From: Acinetobacter sp. ANC 3832
Lineage (GTDB): Bacteria; Pseudomonadota; Gammaproteobacteria; Pseudomonadales; Moraxellaceae
DNA length: 64,000 bases
Assembly: GCF_002135415.1 (NCBI RefSeq)
Contig: NZ_NEGJ01000011.1
Span: 1 to 64,000, forward strand
Direction of reading: 5' to 3'
Under the pieces are notes generated by a model, which ran no database searches, was not told the DNA's origin, and saw only the letters and a list, made by a program, of their open reading frames with translations. Positions 8,769 through 18,220 of this stretch are shown here, piece after piece (within the stretch, counting starts at the first letter, position 1; each line of letters opens with the position of its first letter). The position numbers were made by a program, and so were the translations under genes.

Positions 8769-9218
8769 TAGTTACATGCCAATTTAAATACATAAATAAA
8801 CAAAACGTATCATTACATAGGATTTTTGTATAAAGATTAAAGTTCACATCAGTATTAAAAAATAAATTGTCCAATTAAAATAGAATAACGAATAAGCTTT
8901 TATACTAGATCCACCGATTCCTAAAATGAAAAATAATTTATTAATACTTATATAAGCTCCCTCATTGAACTTTCTATATCCACCATTTCAAATTAAATTT
9001 TTTACTATTTTATAGTTTATCTTGTTTATTTCTACTTATGCTTTCCACACTCATCAGTCAGCACTTTTTTATTAATAGCTATTTAAAACATATGATCCGA
9101 ATATTAAACTATTTGTAATAGAAATACGTTGTTATTTCACGTAAAAAAGAAAACTAAAATTTAAATTAACGCTTTCATATAGTTATTTTAAAAAATCAAA
9201 ATACAGGTAAAATCATAA
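8769..9218. other. AT-rich intergenic island upstream of hns
   Basis: About 450 bp with few G or C bases, no ORF of credible length or codon use, and many A- and T-tracts. It separates hns from the end of the hem operon. It may bind H-NS itself or hold unrecognised regulatory sites. I see no tRNA, small RNA or repeat family here. Confidence 0.6.
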
Positions 9219-9260
9219 TAGAAATCTCATTAGAAGTAATTCATTCTAATGAGATTTCTA
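9219..9260 (-). terminator. Long hairpin after the hem-thioesterase operon
   Basis: TAGAAATCTCATTAGAA is perfectly inverted 8 nt later (17-bp stem, 9219-9235 and 9244-9260). It lies 24 bp past the thioesterase stop. The T-tract after it on the minus strand is weak, so it may stop transcription poorly or serve to protect the mRNA end. Confidence 0.55.
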
Positions 9261-9283
9261 TATTCAAATACTATTTTTATGTC

Positions 9284-9715
9284 TTAGCTTAAATCATGAT
9301 TTACAGAGTGTTCTAAAGCCAAAATACTTTCTCGAATTGCTGTTGGAATAGACATTTTTTTCATTTCGACTTTATCTACAAAAACCACAACCGCCTCACC
9401 ATTTGCAACCACTTGCTGCTGCTGTGTGCTATACAAAACATAGTGCATACGAATGGCACTATTGCGCATTTCTTCCACACGTGCTGTAACTGTTAAAGTA
9501 TCTGGATAAAATACAGGTTTTAAATACTGACATTGATTAGAAGCAACTACAGTATAAACATCTTGTTCGAAAATATTTAACTGATCAAAATAAGCGATAC
9601 GTGCGCTTTCAATATAACGATAATACATCACATTATTGACATGACCAAAAGCATCCATATCTCCCCATGCAACTTTTTGTTCATGTGCAATTGGATATTG
9701 ATTTAATAGTGTCAT
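9284..9715 (-). CDS. Acyl-CoA thioesterase, hotdog fold (YbgC/4HBT type)
   Basis: Predicted to hydrolyse acyl-CoA thioesters. The 143-residue protein carries the family motif WGDMDAFGHVNNVMYYRY near its N-terminus, with the catalytic Asp in GDMDAFGHVNN, and the usual single hotdog domain length. The ATG at 9715 has a GAGAG ribosome site six bases upstream. An ATG at 9727 overlaps the hemY stop as ATGA but lacks a ribosome site, so the shorter form is chosen. It is the last gene of the hemC-hemD-hemX-hemY run. The link to haem synthesis is positional only, and the substrate is unknown. Confidence 0.85.
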   Translation of the reverse strand: MTLLNQYPIAHEQKVAWGDMDAFGHVNNVMYYRYIESARIAYFDQLNIFEQDVYTVVASNQCQYLKPVFYPDTLTVTARVEEMRNSAIRMHYVLYSTQQQQVVANGEAVVVFVDKVEMKKMSIPTAIRESILALEHSVNHDLS

Positions 9716-9723
9716 TATTTCTC

Positions 9724-10917
9724 TCATATTTTAAATTGAATAAAATTAACATCTTTTTCAAAAATTAAATTAAGTTGTTGAATCAACTCTTCATTTCCAT
9801 TAAATGTTGATTTAATCCTTAAATAACTCATCAAAATATTATCAGGATATAGTGATAGTAATTGCTCTGCTTCGTATTCCCGTGCTGTAGCCATATAAAT
9901 ATGCCATTTTGCAAAAGTGAAGATTGGCATACTTGGATAATGTGATTCGAATAGGTTAATTTGTTGTTCGACAAAGGCATAATCTGGATTTTGTTTTAAT
10001 AATTGTTGCTGAAACCATAAATAAAAAACATCTTGATCAAATCGTTCATCTAATAATACCAAAGCCAACGCTTGATGTTGCATGCCCATTTCAGGTAAAC
10101 GGGTTAACAACTTCAACCATAATTTTTTAGTTTCAAAAGGCAACTCTTTAATTGTTTCTTCAAGCTCTAAATAGCGTTGTTGCAATAACTGTATTTCATC
10201 CTGACTGGCTTGATCAAACTGCCCCAATAACTGGATGAGCCATGCTTGTTTAGAAGATGTTTCTAACTGGCCAAATTGTGTGGAATGTAAATAGGTTCGC
10301 GGAAATTGCACGGCAAAAGCCGCCCATAATCCCGTGATTCGATCTAAATAAGTTTGATTGACCTGATTCAACCACGGTGAAAGTTCATGTCCATTTAAAA
10401 ACTCTAAGTGCGTCAAAGCTTGCTGTTCATCATTTTGCGCTAAATAAACTTCAATTCTTTGGATTTCTGCCAATTCAAAAGCTGCGGCTGAACTGGACTC
10501 AAGTGCAAGTAAAGACTCTGCATATTGATTTTGTCCAAATAACAAACGTGCTTGAACAATATGCTTTAACAATCCAGATTGATCAAAAACCTGTTGCACA
10601 AAAGCTTGTTGCTCATCCTCACCCTGCAAAATCCAAATGACACCCAATTGTTCATAAGGGTGTAAATTATTAAAATTAAGCACATGCGCAAGTTTGCGTT
10701 GTTCTTTGGATAAATAACGTTTCAGCCCTAACCAGAACAACTGCATGACCAAACTAAGTAAAAGAATCGTAAATGTTACCAACCAAATATTGGTTTGAAT
10801 TTGTACGCCATGCCAAAGCACATAAACATAGCCTGTCCCTTCGCCATAACTCAAAACACTTAATATTGCGACAGTAATTAAATTTAGAAAGGCATAAACC
10901 CATAAAATATGTTTCAT
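9724..10917 (-). CDS. hemY: HemY-like membrane protein of the hem operon
   Basis: Member of the HemY family named from the enterobacterial hemCDXY operon; the family is not protoporphyrinogen oxidase, and its biochemical role is unsettled. The 397-residue protein has two N-terminal transmembrane helices (about 5-24 and 42-65) followed by a large helical domain with TPR-like repeats. The HemY_N signature includes YVLWHGVQIQTN. It begins four bases after the hemX stop and ends in a 4-bp overlap region with the next gene. It is probably anchored in the inner membrane with the TPR part in the periplasm. Confidence 0.87.
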   Translation of the reverse strand: MKHILWVYAFLNLITVAILSVLSYGEGTGYVYVLWHGVQIQTNIWLVTFTILLLSLVMQLFWLGLKRYLSKEQRKLAHVLNFNNLHPYEQLGVIWILQGEDEQQAFVQQVFDQSGLLKHIVQARLLFGQNQYAESLLALESSSAAAFELAEIQRIEVYLAQNDEQQALTHLEFLNGHELSPWLNQVNQTYLDRITGLWAAFAVQFPRTYLHSTQFGQLETSSKQAWLIQLLGQFDQASQDEIQLLQQRYLELEETIKELPFETKKLWLKLLTRLPEMGMQHQALALVLLDERFDQDVFYLWFQQQLLKQNPDYAFVEQQINLFESHYPSMPIFTFAKWHIYMATAREYEAEQLLSLYPDNILMSYLRIKSTFNGNEELIQQLNLIFEKDVNFIQFKI

Positions 10918-10921
10918 CGGT

Positions 10922-11758
10922 TTATCCTAAAATAGCCATGCTATTTAATTTTGGAACAGGAAGCATTTGAATTTGCTTAATACGTAATATTTTCTGTTTC
11001 AGTTTCTGGCTTTTCGCATCAGGCAATTGATTTAATTGCTGTACAACTTGATTCAACATGGTTTGGTATTCTAAATTTTGCCCACGGTTCAAAGCCTGCT
11101 TTGCCAACAATACGCGTAATTGCGCTTCTTTTAAAATAAATTGGCGATTGGCTAAAGTTGGCGATTGATGATCTACGACATCAATCTGCAACCATTTTTG
11201 CCAAAAATGTGTTGGTGTAACTTTCGCTGGACTCAGCGTTGGCTGATGAATTTCTTGCTCAATACTTTGATCTATTTGCTGTAACACATCATCCAATTGT
11301 TCTTGCTGCCCATTTCGAGCCAATACAAATTGCTGAATACTTTGCTTATCATCAGCAATTGCTTGATGTAGGCTTTGTTTAAGTGCGCTAGCTAATTCAT
11401 ATTGTTCTAATGTTTGTTCAAGTTGTGTTAGCTGTTCAATGGCAAAAACAAATTGTTGTTGTTGAAGTGCGAATTGTACCAATTGTAATTGTTGTTTAAT
11501 CACGACAAGTGGACTTAAACCTTTTGGTTTTTCAATATCTACATGCTTTTTCTGTATAGCAGAATTCTGCTCAGGTGTCTCTGGCACTTGCCGTTGTATA
11601 GCAACTACTTGATCATTTAAATTGGCATTTTTCTGTTCATTTTTATGCAAAGTTTCTTGTATAGCTGTAACCTGTTGTGAAACTTGATAGAAGTCGTAGC
11701 TCAACTTTATAAGCCATGCAATAGCGATGATAAATAAAAGAGAAATAAGCTTCTTCAT
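10922..11758 (-). CDS. hemX: HemX-like membrane coiled-coil protein
   Basis: Often annotated as uroporphyrinogen-III C-methyltransferase, but this 278-residue protein has no SAM-binding methyltransferase fold. It has one N-terminal transmembrane helix (about 3-20), a Gln-rich coiled coil (about 25-60), and a helical domain extremely rich in Gln and Leu. This matches HemX proteins encoded between hemD and hemY. Its ATG overlaps the hemD stop by 4 bp (ATGA), so translation is likely coupled. Function is not established; a scaffold role in haem synthesis is a guess from context. Confidence 0.84.
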   Translation of the reverse strand: MKKLISLLFIIAIAWLIKLSYDFYQVSQQVTAIQETLHKNEQKNANLNDQVVAIQRQVPETPEQNSAIQKKHVDIEKPKGLSPLVVIKQQLQLVQFALQQQQFVFAIEQLTQLEQTLEQYELASALKQSLHQAIADDKQSIQQFVLARNGQQEQLDDVLQQIDQSIEQEIHQPTLSPAKVTPTHFWQKWLQIDVVDHQSPTLANRQFILKEAQLRVLLAKQALNRGQNLEYQTMLNQVVQQLNQLPDAKSQKLKQKILRIKQIQMLPVPKLNSMAILG

Positions 11759-12537
11759 AGTTTCCTTTCTAATTCAGTCATTGCCTGAAGTACAGTATTG
11801 GGATCTAAATTCACGATATGATGTATTTTAAAGCAATGTTGATGTTGCTTACTATGATGTTGCAAAATTTGATACAAACGCTCACCCAAAACTAAATAAT
11901 GGCAATTTTGCAATATTGTTTGATTTTTTTGCGTCAATTGAATCCAATGATGCCAACTTGCCTCACTACTAATACACACCCAATATGGCTGTTCATATTT
12001 TGCTAGCGTTTGTTCAAACTGAGTAAATTTTTTAATTGTCGATGCCGGTAAATGCCGCTCATAGAGTAAAAAATTCAATATTTCAATATTTTGATCAAGG
12101 CATTGTTGCATCATAAATTGACGACCACCTTCACCTCGCCAAAATGCAATTTTTTTTAAATTTGGAATATTCTTAAATATAGGGAGACTTAGCATTCCTT
12201 CTGAGGTTTCAACTTCAGGCACTATACTTTCTATACCATATTCAGCCAATCGTTTTGCTGTGGTTTGACCAACTGTAATCCACTTGATATGACTCAATTG
12301 TGAAAGCAACAATCCACTTTCCTGTAAATACTGCATTCCGACATCAACCGCTATAGGGCTGACAACAACAATAATTTGAGTATCTGACAGTTGAGCATAA
12401 AGCTGGTGTAAATAAGCTGTATAAGGCAAAGCCTGCAATTCTAATAAAGGTAAATCAAGTACCTGAAAGTGAGTTTGAGCCAAGCATTGTGTTAATGCTT
12501 GGGCTCGTTCTACAGGACGTGTATTAATAAATAACAT
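11755..12537 (-). CDS. hemD: Uroporphyrinogen-III synthase
   Basis: Cyclises hydroxymethylbilane to uroporphyrinogen III with inversion of ring D, directly after HemC in tetrapyrrole synthesis. At 260 residues it has the usual length. The sequence is poorly conserved, as is normal for the family. It shows an N-terminal INTRPVERAQALTQ, a VVVSPIAVD strand-turn, WITVGQTTAKRLAEYGI, and CISSEASWHHW in the second lobe. It starts six bases after the hemC stop and overlaps hemX by 4 bp, which secures the assignment by operon context. Confidence 0.92.
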   Translation of the reverse strand: MLFINTRPVERAQALTQCLAQTHFQVLDLPLLELQALPYTAYLHQLYAQLSDTQIIVVVSPIAVDVGMQYLQESGLLLSQLSHIKWITVGQTTAKRLAEYGIESIVPEVETSEGMLSLPIFKNIPNLKKIAFWRGEGGRQFMMQQCLDQNIEILNFLLYERHLPASTIKKFTQFEQTLAKYEQPYWVCISSEASWHHWIQLTQKNQTILQNCHYLVLGERLYQILQHHSKQHQHCFKIHHIVNLDPNTVLQAMTELERKL

Positions 12538-12543
12538 TGCGAA

Positions 12544-13464
12544 TTAATGAAGTGCTTTCAACAATTCACCCGCACCTTGGCTCAGTAAATCTTTTGCCAA
12601 TTCCACACCCAATTGTTCAGCATCTTGTGAAGAACCTTGAACAACTCCTTGAAGCATAATTTCCCCATCAACACTGCCAACACGACCTTCCAATGTTAGT
12701 TGATCACCTGTCAATGTGGCAAAACCAGCGATCGGCACTTGGCACCCCCCCTCCAAATAAGCATTGAAAGCACGTTCAGCACGAACACAAGCATTGGTTT
12801 CACTATGCATTAACGGCATAATTAAATCTAAAACTGCAAGATCATCACTACGGCATTCTAGACCTAAAGCACCTTGCCCAACAGCTGGTAAACTTAACGT
12901 TGCTGAAAGCGTATGACGAATACGATCATTTAAGGCTAACCGCTTTAAACCTGCACTGGCCAAAATAATCGCATCATATTGACCAGCATCGAGCTTAGAC
13001 AACCGTGTACCCACATTGCCACGTAAATCAATCACATCTAAATCTGGTCTTTGCTTTAAAATCTGACACTTACGGCGCAAACTAGATGTTCCTAATTTTG
13101 CACCCTGTGGTAAATCTTCAAATTTTTCATATTGATTTGAAACAAAAGCATCATAAGGATCTTCACGTTCACAAATAACTGCGAGATTTAACCCTTCAGG
13201 CAATTGCATTGGTACATCTTTCATAGAATGCACAGCAAGGTCTGCACGACCATCCAGCAATGCAGCTTCAAGCTCTTTCACAAATAAGCCTTTACCACCA
13301 ATTTTTGCCAATGGCGTATCTAAAATTTTGTCCCCTTGGGTTACAAAGGTCACTAATTCAACTTTAAGACCTACGTGTAACGTCTCTAATCGTTCACGAA
13401 TATGTTCAGCCTGCCATAATGCAAGCGGACTTTGACGTGTTGCTATTTTCAAGGTTTTCATCAT
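12544..13464 (-). CDS. hemC: Porphobilinogen deaminase (hydroxymethylbilane synthase)
   Basis: Condenses four porphobilinogen molecules into hydroxymethylbilane in the cytoplasm. The 306-residue protein shows the N-terminal [38 protein letters not shown] with the catalytic Asp, [10 protein letters not shown] and [14 protein letters not shown] motifs. The dipyrromethane cofactor cysteine is in EGGCQVPI near residue 242. Two consecutive ATGs (13464 and 13461) are both possible starts. It heads the hemC-hemD-hemX-hemY-thioesterase run and lies 93 bp downstream of algR, as in Pseudomonas. Confidence 0.97.
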   Translation of the reverse strand: MMKTLKIATRQSPLALWQAEHIRERLETLHVGLKVELVTFVTQGDKILDTPLAKIGGKGLFVKELEAALLDGRADLAVHSMKDVPMQLPEGLNLAVICEREDPYDAFVSNQYEKFEDLPQGAKLGTSSLRRKCQILKQRPDLDVIDLRGNVGTRLSKLDAGQYDAIILASAGLKRLALNDRIRHTLSATLSLPAVGQGALGLECRSDDLAVLDLIMPLMHSETNACVRAERAFNAYLEGGCQVPIAGFATLTGDQLTLEGRVGSVDGEIMLQGVVQGSSQDAEQLGVELAKDLLSQGAGELLKALH

Positions 13465-13557
13465 TTCAGAGCTGCTAAACTTTAAACACTCTAAACTTAA
13501 CCTGATACCTCAAAAAAGCAAGCAAATTATCAATGAGAGTGTGAATTGAATACAGAA

Positions 13558-14295
13558 TTATAAATTTTGCATTCGTTCTCTAAGCAAAGGTAAATGACGC
13601 CGACTAACAGCCAGTTTCTCATCTAACTCTCTACAACGTACTTGATATTGCCCTGAAGACACCAACTCCAAACCATCCAAGTAATCTAAAGAAATAAGTG
13701 CATTACGATGAATTCGAATAAATCGATCTGCAAATTCTTGCTCGAGATCTTTCAAGGTTTCATCAATTAATACACTGCCATTTTTATGTCGGACTGTGAC
13801 ATATTTCTGATCTGCTAAAAAATAATAAATATTTTCTATTGGAATCAATTCCAGCCCGCGATAAGTTTTTGCAGCGATTTGCTGTCTTTGCACTTTTTCT
13901 TCCATGATTTCTTTTTGTTCTAGGTTAGACATTTGGGCTTGCGTGAGTTTAGTCACATTTTCTAATACTGTTTCTAATTCTGATTTTGCGATCGGTTTAA
14001 GCAAATATCCTTTCGCTTGCGACTGTATGGCTTTTAATGCATGTTCATCATAAGCAGTACAAAACACCACCGCAGGCATTGGGTTCATTTGGCTCAAATG
14101 CTGTGCACACGTCAGCCCATCCATTTCTGGCATCTGAATATCCAGCAAAATAACATCTGGCTCAAATTGCTGAACCAATTCAAGTGCTTGTTTTCCATGT
14201 TGCGCAGTTGCAATAACCTCATGCCCCAATTGCGACACTAATCGAGATAAACGTTCCACTGCAAGTGGCTCATCATCACAAATTAGGATGTCCAT
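13558..14295 (-). CDS. algR: LytTR-family response regulator (AlgR-like)
   Basis: DNA-binding response regulator partnered with the adjacent AlgZ/FimS-type kinase. The 245-residue protein has a receiver domain with acidic pocket Asp7-Asp8, phosphoacceptor Asp52 in LLDIQMPEMDG, and Lys near residue 102. A LytTR DNA-binding domain follows (about 140-240) with RFIRIHRNALI. In Pseudomonas the orthologue controls type IV pili, alginate and virulence. The gene order argH / algZ-algR-hemC is the same here. Targets in this organism cannot be read from the sequence. Confidence 0.92.
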   Translation of the reverse strand: MDILICDDEPLAVERLSRLVSQLGHEVIATAQHGKQALELVQQFEPDVILLDIQMPEMDGLTCAQHLSQMNPMPAVVFCTAYDEHALKAIQSQAKGYLLKPIAKSELETVLENVTKLTQAQMSNLEQKEIMEEKVQRQQIAAKTYRGLELIPIENIYYFLADQKYVTVRHKNGSVLIDETLKDLEQEFADRFIRIHRNALISLDYLDGLELVSSGQYQVRCRELDEKLAVSRRHLPLLRERMQNL

Positions 14296-14352
14296 TTTTC
14301 CTCCTCGCCTTAGTTAACGATGCTTTTTGTAATGTGTTAACCCTGACTTATT

Positions 14353-15507
14353 TTACTTATATTGATATTGCACAACGGTTGTAAACATTCCATTACCCGC
14401 ATAACTTTGGAATTGTACAGATCGCCCGAAATGTGCTTTCAAACGCTGCTTTACGTTTTCCAATGCAATACCATGTCCTTCTCTAGATTTTATTCTATCC
14501 TGTATAAATGGGTTAGTAATGACTATAGTGACTTGATTTTGCAATATTTCGACCAGTATCCCTATCTTAGCCTCGATTAATTTTTTTTCAACTCCATGAA
14601 AAATACTATTTTCAAGCAGTGGCTGCAATGTTAATAAAGGTATTTGTACTTGGCTTAATTGGTCAGGTTGTTGAATATTCCACTCCACTTGCAACCGCTC
14701 CCCCAAACGAATCTGCTCAATTGCAATATATTTTAGGCACAGATCAATCTCTTCCTGCAGACTCACCAATTTTAACTCTTGAAAGCTTACTCTAAATAAT
14801 TTTGAAAGATCGATCAGCATTTGTTCTGCCTTATCTTGATCAATACTGATTAAACTCACTACGCTATTTAAACTATTGAATAAAAAATGGGGATGAATCC
14901 GTGCTTGCATTGCTTGTACTCGTGCATTCAACTCACTATTTTGTTGAATAAACCATTGCTCTCGGATGTAGATATAACGCAAACAAAAAGCACCTAACAA
15001 TGTGCCATAACTCAAATGTAAAACAACATTTTGAGTAAAATCAGCCCATAAAAAATTTTGTAAGGAAAAATGACTTCCCCAATACACGACACAATTTAAA
15101 ACCAACGTGGTTAACAAAACGATGAGTTGTAATAAGACAAAACCAAAAAGTGAGCTTTGAACCGCATTAAAACTTTGAATCTTTTTCTGAAATATATCAA
15201 TCATCGCTGCGAATGCAAGCAATATCCAATTGATATATAAAACGTATTGCAACACATGACTGGCTTGTAAATTAGACCAAGATTGCGCCTCTGCCAATGC
15301 AAGCAATAAAGCCAAAACATTACTGGCAATAAACAATTCAATTAAATACTGCCAATTACCCATTTTGCTAAAAAAATAAGACGGATGAAAAGATCGCGGA
15401 ATATTTCGCAGAGATTCATCACGCGAGTCTGCAGCAAGTGAATCTGAATTTGCTATACTCTTGCTAAATCTACTGCTTTTTATTTTACTGAGCCGACATG
15501 ACCACAT
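14353..15507 (-). CDS. algZ: LytS-type sensor histidine kinase (AlgZ/FimS-like)
   Basis: Inner-membrane sensor paired with AlgR. The 384-residue protein has four to five predicted transmembrane helices between about residues 55 and 180. The cytoplasmic kinase has the atypical His-kinase box [16 protein letters not shown] (His near 205), the N box [12 protein letters not shown] and the glycine box GHGIALENV. The start at 15507 is supported by a GAGGA ribosome site eight bases upstream, but it makes the first ten bases overlap the start of argH on the other strand. A later Met at 15363 lacks a ribosome site and would start just before the first membrane helix. Confidence 0.88.
   Translation of the reverse strand: MWSCRLSKIKSSRFSKSIANSDSLAADSRDESLRNIPRSFHPSYFFSKMGNWQYLIELFIASNVLALLLALAEAQSWSNLQASHVLQYVLYINWILLAFAAMIDIFQKKIQSFNAVQSSLFGFVLLQLIVLLTTLVLNCVVYWGSHFSLQNFLWADFTQNVVLHLSYGTLLGAFCLRYIYIREQWFIQQNSELNARVQAMQARIHPHFLFNSLNSVVSLISIDQDKAEQMLIDLSKLFRVSFQELKLVSLQEEIDLCLKYIAIEQIRLGERLQVEWNIQQPDQLSQVQIPLLTLQPLLENSIFHGVEKKLIEAKIGILVEILQNQVTIVITNPFIQDRIKSREGHGIALENVKQRLKAHFGRSVQFQSYAGNGMFTTVVQYQYK
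15454..15459 (+). promoter_or_regulatory. Extended -10 promoter of argH
   Basis: TGCTATACT gives a TGn-extended -10 (TATACT at 15454-15459) about 39 bp before the argH start. No clear -35 is visible, which fits the extended -10 class. The element falls inside the algZ N-terminal codons on the other strand. Confidence 0.55.
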
Positions 15508-16928
15508 CTTCTAATTCCTCAAATCCGTCACAAGCCCAAACTTCAGGCATGTGGGGCGGTCGTTTCGCTGAAGCAACTGATGCTTTTGTTGCTGAATTTA
15601 CAGCATCTGTACAATTTGACCAACGCTTTTATAAACAAGATATTGCAGGCTCTATCGCACATGCAACTATGCTTGCAAAAGTCGGTGTCCTCACAAGCCA
15701 AGAACGTGATGATATTGTGAATGGTTTAAACACCATTCAAGCAGAAATTGAAGCAGGTAATTTTGAATGGCGCATTGACCTAGAAGATGTACACATGAAC
15801 ATTGAGTCTCGTTTAACGAGTCGCATTGGCATCACAGGTAAAAAATTGCATACAGGTCGTAGCCGTAATGACCAAGTTGCAACCGATATTCGCTTATATG
15901 TACGTGATGAAATTGATGCAATTCTCAAATTATTAGAAAAATTACAAAAAGGTATTTTGGGTTTGGCTGCTAAAAATACTGACACGATTATGCCAGGTTT
16001 TACCCATCTTCAAACTGCACAGCCTGTGACATTTGGTCACCATTTAATGGCTTGGTTTGAAATGTTGGTTCGTGACTCTGAGCGCTTAATTGACTGCCGT
16101 AAACGTGTGAATCGCTTACCTTTAGGTTCTGCTGCGCTTGCTGGTACAACTTATCCTATTGATCGTGCCTTCACAGCTGAATTATTAGGTTTTGAAGCCA
16201 TCTGCGAAAATTCACTAGATGCTGTATCTGATCGTGACTTTGCAATTGAATTCAATGCTGCTGCATCACTCATCATGATGCATTTATCACGTATGTCTGA
16301 AGAAATGATTCTTTGGGCATCGGCTCAGTTTAAATTCGTTAACATTCCTGATCGTTTCTGCACTGGCTCTTCAATCATGCCACAAAAGAAAAATCCTGAT
16401 GTTCCTGAGTTAATTCGTGGTAAAACGGGTCGTGTTTATGGTGATTTAATGAGCCTTTTAACACTCATGAAAGGTCAACCGTTGGCATACAATAAAGACA
16501 ACCAAGAAGATAAAGAACCCTTGTTTGATGCGATTGATACTGTTCGTGGTTCACTCATGGCATTTGCAGATATGATTCCTGCACTTGTACCAAACATTGA
16601 GATTATGCGTGAAGCAGCACTTCGTGGCTTCTCTACTGCCACTGACCTTGCGGACTATCTTGTCAAAAATGGTGTTGCGTTCCGTGATGCACATGAAATT
16701 GTTGGTAAAGCTGTAGCACTCGGTGTTACCGAATCAAAAGATTTATCTGAATTAACTTTAGAACAACTACAACAGTTCTCTGATTTAATTCAAGCTGATG
16801 TGTTTGAAAAAGCATTAACACTAGAAGCATCTGTGAATGCTCGTAACCACATTGGTGGCACGGCTCCTGCACAAGTCAATGCTGCGATTGAACGTGCTCA
16901 CCTTCGTCTTGAAAAACTTTACGCTTAA
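15498..16928 (+). CDS. argH: Argininosuccinate lyase
   Basis: Splits argininosuccinate into arginine and fumarate, the last step of arginine synthesis. The 476-residue protein has the aspartase/fumarase superfamily motifs [16 protein letters not shown] (about 115-130), [11 protein letters not shown] (about 173) and the signature [16 protein letters not shown] (about 288), whose Ser is the catalytic base. A short Ser/Asn/Gln-rich N-terminal extension (residues 1-17) precedes MWGGRF, where many homologues begin. The ATG at 15498 has only a weak GAG ribosome site. It diverges from algZ, the order found in Pseudomonas, and is followed by yggX after 11 bp. Confidence 0.97.
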   Translation: MTTSSNSSNPSQAQTSGMWGGRFAEATDAFVAEFTASVQFDQRFYKQDIAGSIAHATMLAKVGVLTSQERDDIVNGLNTIQAEIEAGNFEWRIDLEDVHMNIESRLTSRIGITGKKLHTGRSRNDQVATDIRLYVRDEIDAILKLLEKLQKGILGLAAKNTDTIMPGFTHLQTAQPVTFGHHLMAWFEMLVRDSERLIDCRKRVNRLPLGSAALAGTTYPIDRAFTAELLGFEAICENSLDAVSDRDFAIEFNAAASLIMMHLSRMSEEMILWASAQFKFVNIPDRFCTGSSIMPQKKNPDVPELIRGKTGRVYGDLMSLLTLMKGQPLAYNKDNQEDKEPLFDAIDTVRGSLMAFADMIPALVPNIEIMREAALRGFSTATDLADYLVKNGVAFRDAHEIVGKAVALGVTESKDLSELTLEQLQQFSDLIQADVFEKALTLEASVNARNHIGGTAPAQVNAAIERAHLRLEKLYA

Positions 16929-16939
16929 GGAATAATGAT

Positions 16940-17212
16940 ATGTCTCGACAAGTATTTTGCCGTAAGTATCAAACAGAAATGGACGGTTTAGACTTTGCGC
17001 CATTTCCTGGTGCAAAAGGTGAAGAATTCTTCAATAATGTATCGAAACAAGCTTGGCAAGAATGGCTGAAACACCAAACTACGCTGATTAATGAAAAACG
17101 TTTAAATGTGTTTGAACCTGATGCTAAAAAATTCCTTGAAGAACAACGTGAAAAATTCTTTGCGAATGATGAATCTGTTGAAAAAGCAGAAGGCTGGACA
17201 GCAGAAAAATAA
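16940..17212 (+). CDS. yggX: Fe(2+)-trafficking protein YggX
   Basis: Small cytoplasmic protein linked to iron handling and protection of Fe-S clusters from oxidation. The 90-residue sequence begins [20 protein letters not shown], with the conserved Cys7 and the typical [19 protein letters not shown] and FFANDES segments. AAGGA lies eight bases before the ATG. It follows argH by 11 bp, so it is probably cotranscribed with it, and a terminator follows. Confidence 0.95.
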   Translation: MSRQVFCRKYQTEMDGLDFAPFPGAKGEEFFNNVSKQAWQEWLKHQTTLINEKRLNVFEPDAKKFLEEQREKFFANDESVEKAEGWTAEK

Positions 17213-17255
17213 GGGCTAACCTTCTTTTTTCTACTGGCACCTAACTTTTGATCTA

Positions 17256-17284
17256 AAAAGACCCTGATTTTCAGGGTCTTTTTT
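17256..17284 (+). terminator. Intrinsic terminator of argH-yggX
   Basis: Stem AAAAGACCCTGA / TCAGGGTCTTTT with a 3-nt loop and a T-run. The A-run on the other side could also stop transcription coming from the opposite strand. Confidence 0.9.
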
Positions 17285-17319
17285 GTGAAGAAAATGATTG
17301 TGAAGCTTAGCACCAAAGA

Positions 17320-17709
17320 TCAATACCGTTGCATCCAAGGAATCTGATAAACCTGTGCATGGTGCTCCAGCAACTTTGGCTCAATAAAAATTCTAAAATG
17401 AATAGTGGATGAATCATCGCCCGAAGCATCATCTGTAAATAATTTACATACAGTTATGGTGTAGAATCCATCCGTCAGTGGAATAATAAGATCTGCATTG
17501 TCTTTTGAAGGAATTCGTTCATCTTCAAACTGAGCCACCATCGTCAAATCTGTGTAACTACTTAAAAATAACTGACCATTCGTTACCTGAATGTCATGAC
17601 TGAATTTCGTTAAATTATCATCGTGATAAGACTCCTGAATCACTTCAATATTCCAACTACCTCCACCCCAATCATGGGTCTGCCAAATAATCAAAATCTG
17701 TTGATTCAT
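17320..17709 (-). CDS. Hypothetical protein, 129 residues
   Basis: I do not recognise this protein. It has no signal peptide or transmembrane segment and looks like a small, beta-rich, acidic cytoplasmic protein. It is rich in aromatic residues and has many Asp, with an N-terminal IWQTHDWGGGSWNIEVIQES and a C-terminal FRIFIEPKLLEHHAQVYQIP. Its ATG directly follows the stop of a small upstream frame (TAAATG), which suggests a coupled two-gene unit. Size and isolated position between yggX and phoU are compatible with an immunity-type or accessory protein, but nothing in the sequence proves it. Confidence 0.6.
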   Translation of the reverse strand: MNQQILIIWQTHDWGGGSWNIEVIQESYHDDNLTKFSHDIQVTNGQLFLSSYTDLTMVAQFEDERIPSKDNADLIIPLTDGFYTITVCKLFTDDASGDDSSTIHFRIFIEPKLLEHHAQVYQIPWMQRY

Positions 17710-17829
17710 TTACTGAATAAAATGTTGCATTAATGGGTCAAACTGCCAGTCTTCACCTACAAATGATTGATATTTTTGGTTGTTTACAATGGATATAAAT
17801 CCATCCTCATCATTAATCTGAAATTTCAC
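17710..17829 (-). CDS. Small upstream frame, possible GTG-started gene or remnant
   Basis: A 39-codon frame starts with GTG at 17829, ends in TAA directly abutting the ATG of the 17320-17709 gene, and encodes an acidic, Phe/Gln-rich peptide (start VKFQINDEDGFISIVNNQKY). Coding-like composition continues only to an in-frame stop just upstream, and no ribosome site is evident. It may be a genuine small gene or the C-terminal remnant of a longer, decayed partner. Confidence 0.35.
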   Translation of the reverse strand: MKFQINDEDGFISIVNNQKYQSFVGEDWQFDPLMQHFIQ

Positions 17830-18176
17830 TACACATTCTTTATTATTGATCGCTTAGAATATTGTTTTACCCAATAAATTTAAAATAAATACTCAATTTT
17901 TTAGGTTATTTACATAGTCTTCATAAAAACTTACACAGCTTCACAATATTATTAGTGCAAGTTACGTTTATTTTTATTATATTAACTACATCACAAAGAG
18001 ATATGTTTGTGTAAGCTAAAGCACTATTTAAAAGTTTCATTTTCTTTCCTGAATTTTCCCCAAGATTCAGGAATTTTTTTGTCTTTTTATTCGCCATACA
18101 TTCGCCAAATAATCTAAACAATAAACATCCTATAGAAGTATTCATCACTTTTTTTTATTTAAAAGGTTTAATAAAA
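17830..18176. other. Intergenic region with no supported gene
   Basis: About 350 bp of AT-rich DNA between the orphan pair and the phoU terminator. A 75-codon minus-strand frame (17921-18148) has no ribosome site and an atypical composition, so I do not call it. No tRNA or repeat was seen. Confidence 0.55.
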
Positions 18177-18202
18177 AAAGCTCTACGCGAAAGTAGAGCT
18201 TT
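18177..18202 (-). terminator. Intrinsic terminator of phoU
   Basis: Stem AAAGCTCTAC / GTAGAGCTTT around a GCGAAA loop, followed by a T-run on the minus strand, 19 bp past the phoU stop. Confidence 0.9.
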
Positions 18203-18220
18203 AAATGGATCGAAATTGAA

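Noticed and set aside
9219..9260. Inverted repeat considered as an insertion sequence end
   Set aside because: It is a single hairpin with no transposase or second copy nearby, so a terminator-like role is more likely.
17921..18148. 75-codon minus-strand ORF
   Set aside because: No ribosome site, atypical composition and AT-rich surroundings; nothing supports translation.
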